Assembly: GCA_003563455.1 (NCBI GenBank) | Contig: PWRV01000241.1 | Span: 1 to 34,848 of the forward strand | Reading direction: 5' to 3' | DNA length: 34,848 bases | Source of the DNA: Thioalkalivibrio sp. | GTDB lineage: Bacteria; Pseudomonadota; Gammaproteobacteria; Ectothiorhodospirales; Ectothiorhodospiraceae | In this document: positions 1 to 10,116 of the stretch, one piece after another | Position numbering within the stretch: the first letter of the stretch is position 1 | Layout: every line of letters begins with the position of its first letter | Notes under the pieces: model-generated | What the model was told of the DNA's origin: nothing | Database searches by the model: none | The model's input: the letters and a program-made list of their open reading frames with translations, nothing else | Translations under genes and position numbers: made by a program

Positions 1-28
1 GTAGCTGGATTGACGAGGAGCAGACGAG

Positions 29-1111
29 GTGCAGAGGATTCTGGTTTTGCCGGGCGACGGGATCGGTCCGGAGATCGTCAACGAGGCGCTGAAGGTCCTG
101 GACCGGGTCGCCGAAATCGAAGGCCTTGAGCTTGGCATCGACGAAGGTCTGATTGGCGGAGCGGCTTACGACGCGGTCGGGGAGCCGTACCCGCAGGCGA
201 CGCGCGAACTCGCGCGCGAGGTGGATGCGATCCTGCTCGGTGCAGTGGGCGGTCCGCAGTACGAGGCGCTGGAGCGCTCGAAGCGCCCGGAGCGGGGGCT
301 GCTCGGGATCCGCGCGGATCTCGGCCTGTTCGGGAACCTGCGGCCGGCGATCCTGTACCCGCAGCTTGCCGCGGCATCGTCGCTGCGGCCCGAGGTCGTC
401 GCCGGGCTCGACCTGCTGATCGTGCGCGAACTCACCGGGGACATCTATTTCGGTCAGCCGCGCGGGATCGAGGAACGGGACGGCCAGCGGGTCGGATTCA
501 ACACGGCGGTTTACAGTGAAATGGAGATCGAGCGCATCGCCCGCGTGGCCTTTGACGCGGCGATGAAGCGGAATCGGCGGTTGTGCTCGGTCGACAAGGC
601 CAACGTGCTCGAGGTGTCGGAACTCTGGCGCGAGGTGGTGATCCGGGTCGGTGCCGAATATCCCGAGGTGGAGCTCTCGCACATGTATGTGGACAATGCT
701 GCAATGCAACTCGTGCGCGCGCCAAAACAGTTCGACGTGATGGTGACCGGCAACATCTTCGGAGACATCCTGTCCGACGAGGCCTCGATGCTGACGGGGT
801 CCATCGGGATGCTGCCCTCGGCGTCGCTGAACGCGGAGGGGACGGGCCTTTATGAGCCGATCCACGGCTCGGCCCCGGACATTGCCGGGCAGGACACCGC
901 GAACCCGATCGCCACCGTGCTGTCCGTCGCGATGCTGCTGCGGCACAGCCTCGGGCACGAAGCCGGTGCGCGGCGCATCGAGGATGCGGTGGGACGCGTG
1001 CTCGACCAGGGGCTGCGGACGGCCGACATCCATTCCGAGGGCGCGACACTCGTTGGCACGACCGCGATGGGCGACGCGCTGGTGGCGGCCCTGGGTGAAA
1101 AAACAGGGTGA
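29..1111 (+). CDS. leuB: 3-isopropylmalate dehydrogenase
   Basis: This 360-residue protein has the full length of LeuB. It catalyses NAD-dependent oxidative decarboxylation of 3-isopropylmalate in cytoplasmic leucine synthesis. The nucleotide-binding start GDGIGPE lies near residues 9-15. The expected catalytic and metal-binding residues are visible: K190 in VDKANVL, D222 in YVDNAA, and D246 and D250 in GDILSDEAS. The GTG start is chosen because GAGGAG at 15-20 sits at good spacing and the protein starts where the family usually does. leuC and leuD would normally lie just upstream, outside the window, so this is probably the last gene of a leuCDB run. asd follows after 31 bases. Confidence 0.97.
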   Translation: MQRILVLPGDGIGPEIVNEALKVLDRVAEIEGLELGIDEGLIGGAAYDAVGEPYPQATRELAREVDAILLGAVGGPQYEALERSKRPERGLLGIRADLGLFGNLRPAILYPQLAAASSLRPEVVAGLDLLIVRELTGDIYFGQPRGIEERDGQRVGFNTAVYSEMEIERIARVAFDAAMKRNRRLCSVDKANVLEVSELWREVVIRVGAEYPEVELSHMYVDNAAMQLVRAPKQFDVMVTGNIFGDILSDEASMLTGSIGMLPSASLNAEGTGLYEPIHGSAPDIAGQDTANPIATVLSVAMLLRHSLGHEAGARRIEDAVGRVLDQGLRTADIHSEGATLVGTTAMGDALVAALGEKTG

Positions 1112-1142
1112 GTAAACCGGTTCAGGAAAGAGTGATATCCAA

Positions 1143-2177
1143 ATGACTGAAAAGACTTTTGATGTTGCGGTGGTCGGGGCAACAGGGGCGGTTGGCGAGA
1201 CCATGCTTTCGATCCTCGCCGAGCGGAAGTTCCCGGTGCGCAACGTGTACGCCCTTGCCAGCGAACGTTCCGTGGGCAAGCGGGTGGCCTTCGGGAAGCG
1301 CGAGCTGGTGGTCGAGGATCTCGCGGAGTTCGATTTCGCCAGGGTTCAGGTGGGCCTGTTCTCGCCGGGCGCCTCGGTCTCGGCGATCTACGCACCGAAA
1401 GCGGCTGCTGCTGGCTGCGTGGTCGTGGACAACACTTCGCAGTTCCGTTACGAAGACGACATCCCGCTGGTGGTGCCCGAAGTGAACCCGGAGGCGATCG
1501 CGGGCTACCGCACGCGCGGCATCATCGCGAATCCGAACTGCTCGACGATCCAGATGCTGGTGGCCCTCAAGCCCATCCGTGACGCGGTTGGTCTGGAACG
1601 GATCAACGTGGCGACGTATCAGGCGGTGTCGGGCACGGGCAAGGACGCGATCGAGGAACTCGCCCACCAGACCGCAGCGTTGCTGAATGGGAAACCGGTG
1701 GAGTGTCAGGTGTACCCCAAACAGATCGCCTTCAACGCGCTGCCCCATATCGACGCCTTCATGGACAACGGGTACACCAAGGAAGAAATGAAAATGGTCT
1801 GGGAAACCCGGAAGATCTTCGGCGACGAGTCGATCCAGGTGAACCCGACGACGGTACGTATACCGGTCTTCTTCGGCCATTCCGAGGCGGTGCACATCGA
1901 GACCCGGGAAAAGATCAGTGCCGAGCAGGCGCGCGAGTTGCTTGGCAGCGCCCCGGGGGTGACGGTCCTCGACGAGCGGGCGCCCGGCGGCTATCCGACC
2001 GCAGTGACGGAGGGCAGCGGAACCGATCCGGTCTTTGTGGGCCGTATTCGCGAGGACATCTCCCATCCGCGCGGCCTTGACATGTGGGTCGTGTCGGACA
2101 ACGTGCGCAAGGGCGCGGCATTGAACACCATCCAGATCGCCGAGGTGCTGATCCGGGACTACCTCGGGGATCGTTGA
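1143..2177 (+). CDS. asd: aspartate-semialdehyde dehydrogenase
   Basis: The enzyme reduces aspartyl-4-phosphate to aspartate semialdehyde with NADPH, the branch point to lysine/diaminopimelate, threonine and methionine. The protein has 344 residues. It shows the NADP-binding loop GATGAVG (12-18), the nucleophile C133 in NPNCSTIQ, R239, and the general base H246 in VFFGHSE. These are the hallmarks of the short Asd branch seen in Pseudomonas and related bacteria. The ATG start is preceded by AGGAAAG about 10 bases upstream. The leuB-asd-fimV-truA order is common in gammaproteobacteria. No clear terminator is visible in the 173 bases before fimV. Confidence 0.97.
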   Translation: MTEKTFDVAVVGATGAVGETMLSILAERKFPVRNVYALASERSVGKRVAFGKRELVVEDLAEFDFARVQVGLFSPGASVSAIYAPKAAAAGCVVVDNTSQFRYEDDIPLVVPEVNPEAIAGYRTRGIIANPNCSTIQMLVALKPIRDAVGLERINVATYQAVSGTGKDAIEELAHQTAALLNGKPVECQVYPKQIAFNALPHIDAFMDNGYTKEEMKMVWETRKIFGDESIQVNPTTVRIPVFFGHSEAVHIETREKISAEQARELLGSAPGVTVLDERAPGGYPTAVTEGSGTDPVFVGRIREDISHPRGLDMWVVSDNVRKGAALNTIQIAEVLIRDYLGDR

Positions 2178-2350
2178 CGGGGGTACCGTCGCGGTGGGCT
2201 TGCTGCCCTGGGGATGTCGACGGTGACGGCCCAACGCGTCTCTGTTAACCTCGCTTAATAAGTCCGGGGGATTTTTTGTGTGATGGGGCTTGGCGGGTGA
2301 ATGCAACCGGATTTCATGCCGTCATTCTCGGGGATTGGCGAGGGGAACAC

Positions 2351-4720
2351 GTGCGAAAACTCTTTTTTTTGCTGATTCTGCTTGCGGTCCCGGCATCCGC
2401 GACGGCGAGCCTGAGTCTCGGTGAGCTCGAACTCCGGTCTTTCCTGAATCAGCCGCTCCAGGCCGAGTTCCGGGCCGAGGGTACCGCAGCGGCCAGCGAT
2501 GAGCTCGAAGTCCGGGTCGCCTCTGCGGATGCGTATCGGCGGTCAGGATTGCAGCGTGGGGCGATCCCTGCCGACCTGGAGATCTCGATCGAGGGAAGCG
2601 GCACCAGTCGGGTGGTCCGCCTGACCACCCAACGGCCGGTCCGTGAGCCCTACCTGGGCCTGCTGCTCGAGGCCAGCTGGGATGCGGGCCGGGTCCTGCG
2701 CGAATACACGATCCTTCTTGATCCCCCGGTTGCCTTCGCGCCCGAGCGGAGCGCGGCGCCTGCGGTAACCCGCGCTCCCGAGCCGGCCCCGCGGGCGACA
2801 CCTGCGACACCTGCGGCACCTGCGCGCGACATGCCTCCGGCGCGCGCCGAAACCTACACCGTGCGCAGCGGCGACACGCTCTCGGCGATCGTGCGCCGGC
2901 AGGGCTACACGGGGGTCACGGATCAGCAGGCGATGATCGCCATCCGGGACGCGAATCCCCGGGCCTTCATCGGCGGCAACATCAACCAGCTTCGGGCAGG
3001 AGCTCAATTAAACCTGCCGGGAGAGGAGGAGGTCGCTGGCTACAGCAGGCAGGAGACGCTGGAGGAATTCCGACGCCAGACGGCGGAATGGCGTGAGCGC
3101 GTCGCGCCGACACCTCCACCGGTGGCGGAGCCATCCGTGCCTGAAGCGGTCGCAGACGCCCCGGTGGAGGCCGTGGAGCCCGCGGCCGACCCGGGCGCCG
3201 AGGTGGAACCGGAAACGGCGACGGAGTCCGCAGCCCCATCCGAAGAGATCGAGGCCGCGGCCGCCGGTCCCGTTGTGGACGGAGAAACCGCACAGCCGGC
3301 CGATGCGGAGGTTGCGGTGACGGATCGGCTGGAAATCCTCGCAGAAGAAGCCTTCGAGCCCGTGGCGGTGGCGGACGCCGGGGGAAGGGGGGTCGAGGAG
3401 GCATTGCTGTCCCAGCAGGTCGCGATGGGTGAGCTGCGGGACGAGTTGAGTTCGCTGCGCATGGAGCTCGAGGAACGCGACCGGATGATCAGCATGATGA
3501 ACACCGAGCTCGCGCAGCTGGAGGAACGGATGCAGACTTTGCGCGAGGAACGGGCGGACGGGTTGCGGGCTGGCGCTGGCGAAGGGGCGCCGCTGCATGA
3601 GCGTCTGCTCGCCGATCCGCTCCTGCTTCTCCTCGCCGCGACCTCCTTGCTGCTCTTTCTGCTGCTGCTCGTCTCGGTCTTTCGGCCGCGCCGGACCGAA
3701 GCCGCCTACGAGGTCCCCGTGACATCACGAGGAGGCGTCGCGCCGACCCGTGCAGCGCGGACGACAGACGGCGGTGCAGCACAGCGGTCCGGGGAATCTG
3801 CCGCGCACACGACGGCGGCGATGGGTGCCGGCGCTGCGGCGGGCGCGGCAGCTGCGGCCGCGGCGCAGCGTGACGAAGAACCGGCCGGTGAGGCCTCTGC
3901 CGCTGAGGGCTCGGTTGCTGCCGGTAAGGCGGTCGACACAGGGGAAGACAGGGGCGACGACATCCTTGCCGATGTCGATCTCTATCTCGCCTATGGCATG
4001 AACGACCAGGCGATTGCGGCACTAGAGGGCGCGATCGACGACGGACGCGAGGATCCGGAGTACCGCGTCCGGTTGATCGAGGCCCACGCCGCCAACGATG
4101 ACGGCGATGCGGTCCGCCGGGAAGCGGAGGCCGTGCGTTCCCGGCTCGGCCCGGGGCAGGATGCACTGCGCGAACGGGTTGAAGCGGCGGAGTCCCGGTT
4201 CCCCGAACCGGAGAGCGCCGATGACGTGGCAGGCCTCGAGGATGAGGGCCTCGAGGATGAGGACGCTGGCGCCGCCGGACCCGGCGCGCTGGAGAGACCT
4301 CTGGAGTTCGATCTGTCGGACGAAAGCGAAGCGGCCGGTGGCGGGGTGAGCGCGGTTGCGGATGCGGATTCAACCGAAGGTGATTACCAGTCGCTGCGTT
4401 TCGATCTCGACGATCCGGAGGAGAGCGAACCGGCCGGGAGCAGCCCCGCGGATGAGAAGAGCGAGGCTGATGATCTTCCCGAGCTGACCCTCCCCGACCT
4501 GGAGCCGGTGGAGCCGGAAGGCGCCGGTGGTCCCGAGCTGGACGCCGGGACGGACAACTCCCAGAACGGCATGAAAATGAGCCTTGCCGAGGCTTTCGTC
4601 GAGATGGGCGATCGCGATGGCGCCCTGGCACTGCTCGAGGAGATCCTGCCCACCGCCACCGATGCGCAGAAGGCGAAGGTGGAGGAGATCCGGCGGCAGA
4701 TCGAGGGCGGTGGCGGCTGA
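2351..4720 (+). CDS. fimV: FimV-family pilus/cell-pole hub protein
   Basis: FimV is an inner-membrane, peptidoglycan-binding hub for type IV pilus assembly and polar organisation. The GTG at 2351 is preferred because GAGGGGAA lies just before it and it yields a clean signal peptide (hydrophobic core FFLLILLA, cleavage near ASATA). An upstream in-frame TTG at 2276 would bury that signal. In the 789-residue product the conserved N-terminal FimV domain follows the signal, a LysM domain (TVRSGDTLSAI) spans about 167-222, a coiled coil about 350-404, and one membrane segment about 424-446. A long acidic, low-complexity cytoplasmic part follows, with a TPR-like stretch (DVDLYLAYGMNDQA) and the conserved C-terminal FimV repeat (LAEAFVEMGDRDGALALLEE). 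The acidic and Ala/Pro-rich linkers are typical of the family. Confidence 0.93.
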   Translation: MRKLFFLLILLAVPASATASLSLGELELRSFLNQPLQAEFRAEGTAAASDELEVRVASADAYRRSGLQRGAIPADLEISIEGSGTSRVVRLTTQRPVREPYLGLLLEASWDAGRVLREYTILLDPPVAFAPERSAAPAVTRAPEPAPRATPATPAAPARDMPPARAETYTVRSGDTLSAIVRRQGYTGVTDQQAMIAIRDANPRAFIGGNINQLRAGAQLNLPGEEEVAGYSRQETLEEFRRQTAEWRERVAPTPPPVAEPSVPEAVADAPVEAVEPAADPGAEVEPETATESAAPSEEIEAAAAGPVVDGETAQPADAEVAVTDRLEILAEEAFEPVAVADAGGRGVEEALLSQQVAMGELRDELSSLRMELEERDRMISMMNTELAQLEERMQTLREERADGLRAGAGEGAPLHERLLADPLLLLLAATSLLLFLLLLVSVFRPRRTEAAYEVPVTSRGGVAPTRAARTTDGGAAQRSGESAAHTTAAMGAGAAAGAAAAAAAQRDEEPAGEASAAEGSVAAGKAVDTGEDRGDDILADVDLYLAYGMNDQAIAALEGAIDDGREDPEYRVRLIEAHAANDDGDAVRREAEAVRSRLGPGQDALRERVEAAESRFPEPESADDVAGLEDEGLEDEDAGAAGPGALERPLEFDLSDESEAAGGGVSAVADADSTEGDYQSLRFDLDDPEESEPAGSSPADEKSEADDLPELTLPDLEPVEPEGAGGPELDAGTDNSQNGMKMSLAEAFVEMGDRDGALALLEEILPTATDAQKAKVEEIRRQIEGGGG

Positions 4721-5480
4721 AGCCGGCGCCGCCGGCGGGAGGCACGGCCACGAATTCGGCGGGATGCCCGCCGATGTTCCCGCCAGTGCGGCGATCGCCG
4801 GCGTGGTGGTGATGTCGGCGACGCTGGTCAACCCCTCGCCTTCGGTGCTGGTACCGGGCTTCGTGGCGCTGGTGGTGCTGCTGGCAGCCGGAGCCTGGCC
4901 GCTCCGGCGTGGCCTGCGGCTTGCGTGGCGGCTGAAGTGGTTCCTCTTTTCGCTGCTGTTTTTTTTCGGCTGGCTGACCCCGGGTGTCGATGCCACGGGT
5001 TGGGATCACCTGGCTCCGTCGCCGCAGGGACTCGGCGATGCCGGTCTGCGCATCGCTGCACTGCTGTCCGTGGTCTTCTGGGTGGCGTGGCTGACGAGCG
5101 CCTTCGAGCGACCGGCGCAGATACGGGGCCTGAGCCGATGGCTGAAGCTGCTGGGCGGCCGCGGGGAGGCGTTTGCACGGCGCCTGTTTCTCGCACTCGA
5201 ACTGTTCGAGACACAGCGCACCGATTACCGGGCGTTCCGGCACCGGGTCGGGGGATCACGGTGGAGCCGCCTGAAGGCGGGCCGGGAGTTCCTGATCGAG
5301 CGCCTGGACCACGCCCTTGCCGCTCGTGTGACGGCGCCGGCCGCGGAGGCCGGTGCCGCGGAGCCCGGCCGGTCCCCCTCGGTGGGCAACGCGGGCGCGC
5401 GCTGGCAAGTGGCCCTGCTCTGGCTCGCGGTCGTGGCCGCCGTCGCACTCCGCATCGCGTCGCCGGCGACGGGCGCCTGA
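4710..5480 (+). CDS. EcfT/CbiQ-like membrane protein of unknown role
   Basis: This is a membrane protein of about 256 residues. Hydrophobic segments lie in the first 100 residues (VLVPGFVALVVLLAAGAWPL and FLFSLLFFFGWLTPG), then another (IAALLSVVFWVAWLT), with a final one at the C-terminus. The pattern of a basic cytoplasmic stretch, an LTPG turn and the late LALELFETQRTDYRAF helix resembles the T component of energy-coupling factor transporters. I see no ATPase or S component nearby, so a transport role is only an inference. The start is uncertain. GTG 4710 overlaps the fimV stop with a weak GAGG before it; ATG 4764 and ATG 4812 are in frame and possible. The stop at 5480 overlaps the truA start by one base, so it is probably co-translated with truA. 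Confidence 0.75.
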   Translation: MAAEAGAAGGRHGHEFGGMPADVPASAAIAGVVVMSATLVNPSPSVLVPGFVALVVLLAAGAWPLRRGLRLAWRLKWFLFSLLFFFGWLTPGVDATGWDHLAPSPQGLGDAGLRIAALLSVVFWVAWLTSAFERPAQIRGLSRWLKLLGGRGEAFARRLFLALELFETQRTDYRAFRHRVGGSRWSRLKAGREFLIERLDHALAARVTAPAAEAGAAEPGRSPSVGNAGARWQVALLWLAVVAAVALRIASPATGA

Positions 5481-6301
5481 TGTCCGCAGCCGTTCCACCC
5501 GTTCAGCGCTGGGCCCTGGGAGTCGAGTACGACGGCAGCGAGTTCGTGGGTTGGCAGCGCCAGAAAGATGGCCGCAGCGTGCAGGCTGAGCTGGAGGCCG
5601 CCCTCGGATTCGTCGCGGGACACTCGGTAGAGCTCCAGTGTGCGGGCCGCACCGATGCCGGGGGGCACGCGACCGGCCAGGTGATCCATCTGGATACGAC
5701 GGCGCGGCGCGAGTCGCGCAACTGGCTGCTCGGCGGCAACGCGCGGCTCCCTTCGAGCATCTCGCTGCAATGGGCCTTGCCGGTGCCGATGAGCTTTCAC
5801 GCGCGCTTCTCGGCATGCGGTCGGCGGTACCGCTACCTGATCGCGAACCAGCCGATGCGGCCCGCGATCCAGGCTTCGGGTCTGGCGTGGTGGCGCTATT
5901 CACTCGATGCCCGGCGCATGCACGAGGCCGCCCAGCGTTTCGTGGGCACACACGACTTCAGCAGCCTGCGGGCGGCCGCATGCCAGGCAAAGTCCGCAGT
6001 CAAGACGGTGCACTCGATCCGGGTCACGCGTCACGGCCGCCTGGTGATCCTCGACGTGCACGCCAACGCCTTTTTGCACCACATGGTGCGCAACATAGCC
6101 GGAGTGCTGCTGCCGATCGGGCAGGGCAAGCGCGACGCCGACTGGGTCTCCGAGGTGATGGCGGCGCGCGACCGGCGGGCCTCCGGGATCACCGCGCCGG
6201 CGGGCGGTCTTTACCTCGTCGGTGTCGACTACGATCCGGCCTTCGGGTTGCCGCTTGCATCCTCGCACGGCGGCGTTCCGATCACCTTGCAGGAAGCTTG
6301 A
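5480..6301 (+). CDS. truA: tRNA pseudouridine(38-40) synthase
   Basis: TruA modifies uridines 38-40 in the anticodon arm of many tRNAs. The 273-residue product has the family N-terminus (LGVEYDGSEFVGWQRQ), the catalytic Asp at D59 in AGRTDAGGHATGQ, the FHARFSACGRRYRY block, and NAFLHHMVRNIAG near the C-terminal third. The ATG overlaps the preceding stop (TGATG), which fixes the start. One oddity is that the usual GRTDAGVHA reads GRTDAGGHA here, a Val to Gly change three residues after the catalytic Asp. All other hallmarks are intact, so the enzyme is probably active. Confidence 0.97.
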   Translation: MSAAVPPVQRWALGVEYDGSEFVGWQRQKDGRSVQAELEAALGFVAGHSVELQCAGRTDAGGHATGQVIHLDTTARRESRNWLLGGNARLPSSISLQWALPVPMSFHARFSACGRRYRYLIANQPMRPAIQASGLAWWRYSLDARRMHEAAQRFVGTHDFSSLRAAACQAKSAVKTVHSIRVTRHGRLVILDVHANAFLHHMVRNIAGVLLPIGQGKRDADWVSEVMAARDRRASGITAPAGGLYLVGVDYDPAFGLPLASSHGGVPITLQEA

Positions 6302-6345
6302 TTCATCACGCCGCGGGGCGCGTTCTGGTACCCTCGGCGGTTATC

Positions 6346-6972
6346 ATGCGCTATCGGGTCAAGATCTGCGGCCTCACCAATCCCGGCCAGGCGGTGGCGG
6401 CGGCAGGCGCCGGGGCCGACGCCATCGGCCTGGTGTTTCATCCATCCAGCCGCCGGGCGGTGAGCGTGGAGCAGGGAGCGGCGATCGCTGCTGCGTTGCC
6501 ACCCTTCGTGTCTGTGGTGGGGCTGTTCGTGGACCCGGCGCCCGAGACGGTCGAACGGGTACTGCGGGGCTGCCCTCTGGATTTGCTGCAGTTCCACGGT
6601 CGCGAGGACGCGGCATTCTGCGAGGGCTTCGGGATGCGCTACCTGAAGGCGATCGCAATGGGCGGCGGCGCGGATCCCCGCCGGGAGATGGATGTCCACC
6701 CCTTGGCGCGGGGTTTTCTGCTCGACAGCCATGCCGGCGGCAAGATGGGCGGCTCCGGTGAGCGCTTTGACTGGGGCCGGGTTCCCCGATCGCTGGATCG
6801 CCCCTGGCTCCTGGCGGGTGGACTCGATCCGGGCAACGTCGCCGAGGCGCTGGCACTGACCCGACCTTTCGGGGTCGACGTCAGCTCGGGCGTCGAGTCG
6901 GCGCCCGGGAACAAGGATCCGCGGCTGGTGCGGGACTTCTTGAACATGGTGAGGCAGGTGGAACGTGAGTGA
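6346..6972 (+). CDS. trpF: phosphoribosylanthranilate isomerase
   Basis: TrpF performs the Amadori rearrangement of phosphoribosylanthranilate in tryptophan synthesis. The 208-residue single-domain protein opens with VKICGLTN, in which C8 is the general base. The general acid is D127 in [14 protein letters not shown], and the phosphate-binding end [14 protein letters not shown] and DVSSGVES is intact. ATG 6346 gives the normal N-terminus, although no strong ribosome site is visible. The 44-base gap after truA contains a TACCCT element but no good -35 box. The last 8 bases overlap the GTG of trpB, implying coupled translation of trpF, trpB and trpA. Confidence 0.96.
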   Translation: MRYRVKICGLTNPGQAVAAAGAGADAIGLVFHPSSRRAVSVEQGAAIAAALPPFVSVVGLFVDPAPETVERVLRGCPLDLLQFHGREDAAFCEGFGMRYLKAIAMGGGADPRREMDVHPLARGFLLDSHAGGKMGGSGERFDWGRVPRSLDRPWLLAGGLDPGNVAEALALTRPFGVDVSSGVESAPGNKDPRLVRDFLNMVRQVERE

Positions 6973-8185
6973 AGTGAAAGAGGCAGTCGACTGGGCGGCA
7001 TTTCCGGACACCCGCGGGCACTTCGGGCCTTACGGCGGGCGTTTCGTCGCCGAAACCCTGATGGGCGCGCTGGACGAACTCCAGGCGATCTACGAAAAGT
7101 ACATGCAGGATCCCGAGTTCCTCGCGGAACTGGATACCGACTTCCGGCAGTTCGTTGGCCGCCCGACTCCGCTCTACCACGCCGAGCGCCTGTCGCGGGA
7201 ACTGGGCGGGGCGCAGGTCTACCTCAAGCGGGAAGATCTGGACCACACCGGCGCGCACAAGGTGAACAACACCATCGGTCAGGCGCTGTTGGCCAAGCGC
7301 CTCGGCAAGACCCGGATTATCGCCGAGACGGGGGCCGGACAGCACGGCGTGGCTACCGCGACGGTTGCCGCCCGCCTCGGACTCGAGTGCGTGGTGTACA
7401 TGGGGGCCGAGGACATCCAGCGCCAGTCGCCCAACGTTTACCGCATGCGCCTGCTCGGCGCCGACGTGGTGGCGGTCCAGTCCGGCTCGCGCACGCTGAA
7501 AGACGCGCTGAACGAGGCCATGCGTGACTGGGTGACCAACGTCGACAACACGTTCTACATCATCGGCACGGTCGCCGGTCCGCACCCCTACCCGGCGATG
7601 GTGCGGGACTTCCAGTCGGTGATCGGCCGCGAGGCGCGCGCGCAGCACCTGGAAATGACCGGCCGGCTGCCGGACGCGCTGGTCGCCTGTGTCGGCGGGG
7701 GTTCCAATGCGATTGGCCTGTTCCACCCCTTCCTCGGTGACCCGTCGGTCGAGATGATCGGAGTGGAGGCGGGGGGCGAGGGCATCGCCACAGGGCGGCA
7801 CTCGGCGCCGTTGTGCGCGGGGCAGCCCGGGGTGCTGCACGGCAACCGGACCTACCTGATGGAGGACGACGACGGCCAGATCGTCGCGACGCACTCCATT
7901 TCGGCCGGGCTGGATTACCCCGGCGTCGGGCCCGAGCACGCGTGGCTGAAGGACCTGGGCCGGGCCACCTATGTGTCGGTCACCGACGAACAGGCGCTGC
8001 GCGCCTTCCACCGGATGACGCGGACCGAGGGCATCATCCCGGCGCTGGAACCCAGCCACGCCATCGCGCACGTGATCGACATCGCGCCGCGGATGCGGCC
8101 CGACCAGAGCCTGGTCATCAACCTGTCCGGTCGCGGCGACAAGGACCTGAACACCATCGCGAAGCTCGAGGGGATCGAACTGTGA
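6965..8185 (+). CDS. trpB: tryptophan synthase beta chain
   Basis: TrpB is the pyridoxal-phosphate subunit that joins indole and serine to make tryptophan. It works as an alpha2beta2 complex with TrpA, which is encoded immediately downstream. The protein has 406 residues. The Schiff-base lysine is K99 in HTGAHKVNN, and the cofactor phosphate loop is GGGSNAIG. The substrate loop [12 protein letters not shown] and the C-terminal NLSGRGDKD are also present. The GTG start lies inside the end of trpF, and the stop overlaps the trpA start (GTGA), a tightly coupled arrangement. Confidence 0.98.
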   Translation: MSEVKEAVDWAAFPDTRGHFGPYGGRFVAETLMGALDELQAIYEKYMQDPEFLAELDTDFRQFVGRPTPLYHAERLSRELGGAQVYLKREDLDHTGAHKVNNTIGQALLAKRLGKTRIIAETGAGQHGVATATVAARLGLECVVYMGAEDIQRQSPNVYRMRLLGADVVAVQSGSRTLKDALNEAMRDWVTNVDNTFYIIGTVAGPHPYPAMVRDFQSVIGREARAQHLEMTGRLPDALVACVGGGSNAIGLFHPFLGDPSVEMIGVEAGGEGIATGRHSAPLCAGQPGVLHGNRTYLMEDDDGQIVATHSISAGLDYPGVGPEHAWLKDLGRATYVSVTDEQALRAFHRMTRTEGIIPALEPSHAIAHVIDIAPRMRPDQSLVINLSGRGDKDLNTIAKLEGIEL

Positions 8186-9012
8186 GCCGGATCGCCAGGC
8201 GCTTCGAAGAAACCCGGGCCAGTGGCAGGGCCGCCCTGATTCCCTTTGTCACTGCCGGCGATCCGGCTCCGGACGTGACCGTGCCGCTGATGCACGATCT
8301 GGTGGATGCGGGCGCCGACCTGCTCGAACTCGGTGTCCCGTTCTCGGACCCGATGGCCGACGGACCCGTGATCCAGCTGGCCTGCGAGCGGGCACTCGCC
8401 CACGGCACCGGGCTGCGCCATGTACTCGAGATGGTGCGGGAGTTCCGTCAGACCGACACCGACACACCGGTGGTCCTGATGGGCTATCTGAACCCCGTCG
8501 AGCGCATGGGGCCCGAGGTCTTCGTGAATGCAGCCGCGCAGGCCGGTGTCGACGGCGTGCTGATGGTGGACCTGCCGCCGGAGGAGTGCGAGGACCTTGC
8601 CGGCCTGCTGGAGCGGGCCGGAATCGACCCCATCTTCCTGGTGGCTCCGACCACGTCGGCGGTCCGCCTGCAGCACGTGGCGGCCGCCGCCCGCGGTTTT
8701 ATCTATTATGTCTCCCTCAAGGGCGTGACCGGTTCCCAGAGCCTGGACCCGGCCATCCTTGGTGCGCGCCTGGAGGCGATCCGCGCGATCTCCGATCTCC
8801 CGCTCGGGGTCGGGTTCGGAATCCGCGATGCGGCGACTGCGGCAGCGGTGGCGCAGGTTGCCGATGCGGTGGTTGTGGGAAGCGCGATCGTTCGTCTCGC
8901 CGAGCAGCATCCGGAGGCGCACGGGCAGTTCCGTGCCGCGGCCGCCGCTGTGGTGCGGGAGATGCGCACGGCGATGGACGCCGCGCGGACAGCGACGCCG
9001 GCCGCGGTCTGA
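8182..9012 (+). CDS. trpA: tryptophan synthase alpha chain
   Basis: TrpA cleaves indole-3-glycerol phosphate to indole and glyceraldehyde-3-phosphate, and the indole is channelled to TrpB. The 276-residue protein begins at a GTG that overlaps the trpB stop. The catalytic pair E49 ([11 protein letters not shown]) and D60 (MADGPVIQ) occupies the usual family positions. The phosphate-binding loop GVGFGIRD is present. The C-terminal 25 residues are Ala/Arg-rich and less conserved. accD follows after 37 bases. Confidence 0.98.
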   Translation: MSRIARRFEETRASGRAALIPFVTAGDPAPDVTVPLMHDLVDAGADLLELGVPFSDPMADGPVIQLACERALAHGTGLRHVLEMVREFRQTDTDTPVVLMGYLNPVERMGPEVFVNAAAQAGVDGVLMVDLPPEECEDLAGLLERAGIDPIFLVAPTTSAVRLQHVAAAARGFIYYVSLKGVTGSQSLDPAILGARLEAIRAISDLPLGVGFGIRDAATAAAVAQVADAVVVGSAIVRLAEQHPEAHGQFRAAAAAVVREMRTAMDAARTATPAAV

Positions 9013-9049
9013 TCCGCGGGATGGCACGGGAGGAGGACGTTAATCGCCC

Positions 9050-10006
9050 ATGAGCTGGTTCGAGAAGCTGATGCCATCGCGCATCCGCACCGACAGTGTT
9101 AGCAAGCGCACGGTGCCGGAAGGGCTCTGGGTTCGCTGCGAGGGCTGCGACGCAACGCTTTACCGCCCGGAGCTGGAGCGCAACCTCGATGTCTGCCCCA
9201 AGTGCGGGCACCACCGTCGTGTGGGTGCGCGCCGGCGTCTGGAGATTTTCCTTGACGAGGGCGGGCGTGAGGAGATCGGTGGGGGTGTCGAGGCCTCCGA
9301 CGTACTGAAATTCCGCGACAGCAAGAAGTACCGCGACCGGCTGGCCGCCGCACAGAAGGCGACAGGCGAAAAGGACGCGCTGGTGGTGATGCGCGGGGAA
9401 CTTCAGGGCGCCCCGATCGTTGCCGCCGCGTTCGACTTCTTTTTCATGGGCGGGTCCATGGGTTCCGCGGTCGGCGAGCGCTTCGTCCGGGGCGCGGAGC
9501 GGGCGCTGCAGGAACGGATTCCCATGGTCTGCTTCTCCGCCAGCGGCGGCGCCCGCATGCAGGAGGCGCTGTTCTCGCTGATGCAGATGGCGAAGACCAG
9601 TGCCGCGCTGGCCCGCCTGCGCGAGGAACGCATACCCTTTGTCTCGGTGATGACCGACCCGACCATGGGCGGCGTGTCGGCGAGCCTCGCGATGCTGGGA
9701 GACATCAATGCCGCCGAGCCCAAGGCGCTGATCGGCTTCGCGGGTCCACGGGTGATCCAGCAAACAGTGCGCGAGACCTTGCCGGAGGGGTTTCAGCGTT
9801 CCGAGTTTCTGCTTCAGCACGGCGCCATCGATATGATCATCGACCGGCGCGAGATGCGCAGCACGCTGGCGTCGCTGCTGGCGATGTTCACCCACCACAT
9901 TGCGCCGAGTGGCGTGACGGATCCTCTTCGGGTGAGCGACAGGGTAGCCGCCGAATCGGCCGAGGCAATGCCGCCCGGTCGGGAAGACCGCCGGGAACCG
10001 GGTTGA
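9050..10006 (+). CDS. accD: acetyl-CoA carboxylase carboxyltransferase subunit beta
   Basis: AccD forms the carboxyltransferase of acetyl-CoA carboxylase with AccA and commits carbon to fatty-acid synthesis. The 318-residue protein has the N-terminal zinc ribbon with C30, C33, C49 and C52 (VRCEGC and DVCPKCGHH). The crotonase-like carboxyltransferase core follows, including [10 protein letters not shown] and [11 protein letters not shown], both diagnostic of AccD. A GGGAGGAGG ribosome site lies about 15 bases before the ATG. Placement between trpA and folC is the usual one in gammaproteobacteria. No terminator is evident in the 110 bases after the gene. Confidence 0.98.
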   Translation: MSWFEKLMPSRIRTDSVSKRTVPEGLWVRCEGCDATLYRPELERNLDVCPKCGHHRRVGARRRLEIFLDEGGREEIGGGVEASDVLKFRDSKKYRDRLAAAQKATGEKDALVVMRGELQGAPIVAAAFDFFFMGGSMGSAVGERFVRGAERALQERIPMVCFSASGGARMQEALFSLMQMAKTSAALARLREERIPFVSVMTDPTMGGVSASLAMLGDINAAEPKALIGFAGPRVIQQTVRETLPEGFQRSEFLLQHGAIDMIIDRREMRSTLASLLAMFTHHIAPSGVTDPLRVSDRVAAESAEAMPPGREDRREPG

Positions 10007-10116
10007 GTTGTCCCCCGGATCATCAACACCGGGTCCGGTCCGGCACCGCCGGCCTGTCGCCGCCCGCGCCGACTGGGTCCACCGGCGCGCCATGGTGACG
10101 GAACACGGTTGACCGC

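Noticed and set aside
1122-2306. Open minus-strand frame of 394 codons opposite asd
   Set aside because: Covers the whole asd gene in reverse and shows no recognisable protein features.
3489-5243. Open minus-strand frame of 584 codons opposite fimV and the EcfT-like gene
   Set aside because: Arg/Pro-rich shadow of GC-rich coding DNA, with no motif and no ribosome site.
6298-6345. Promoter for trpF in the truA-trpF gap
   Set aside because: TACCCT could be a -10 box, but no -35 box exists at proper spacing.
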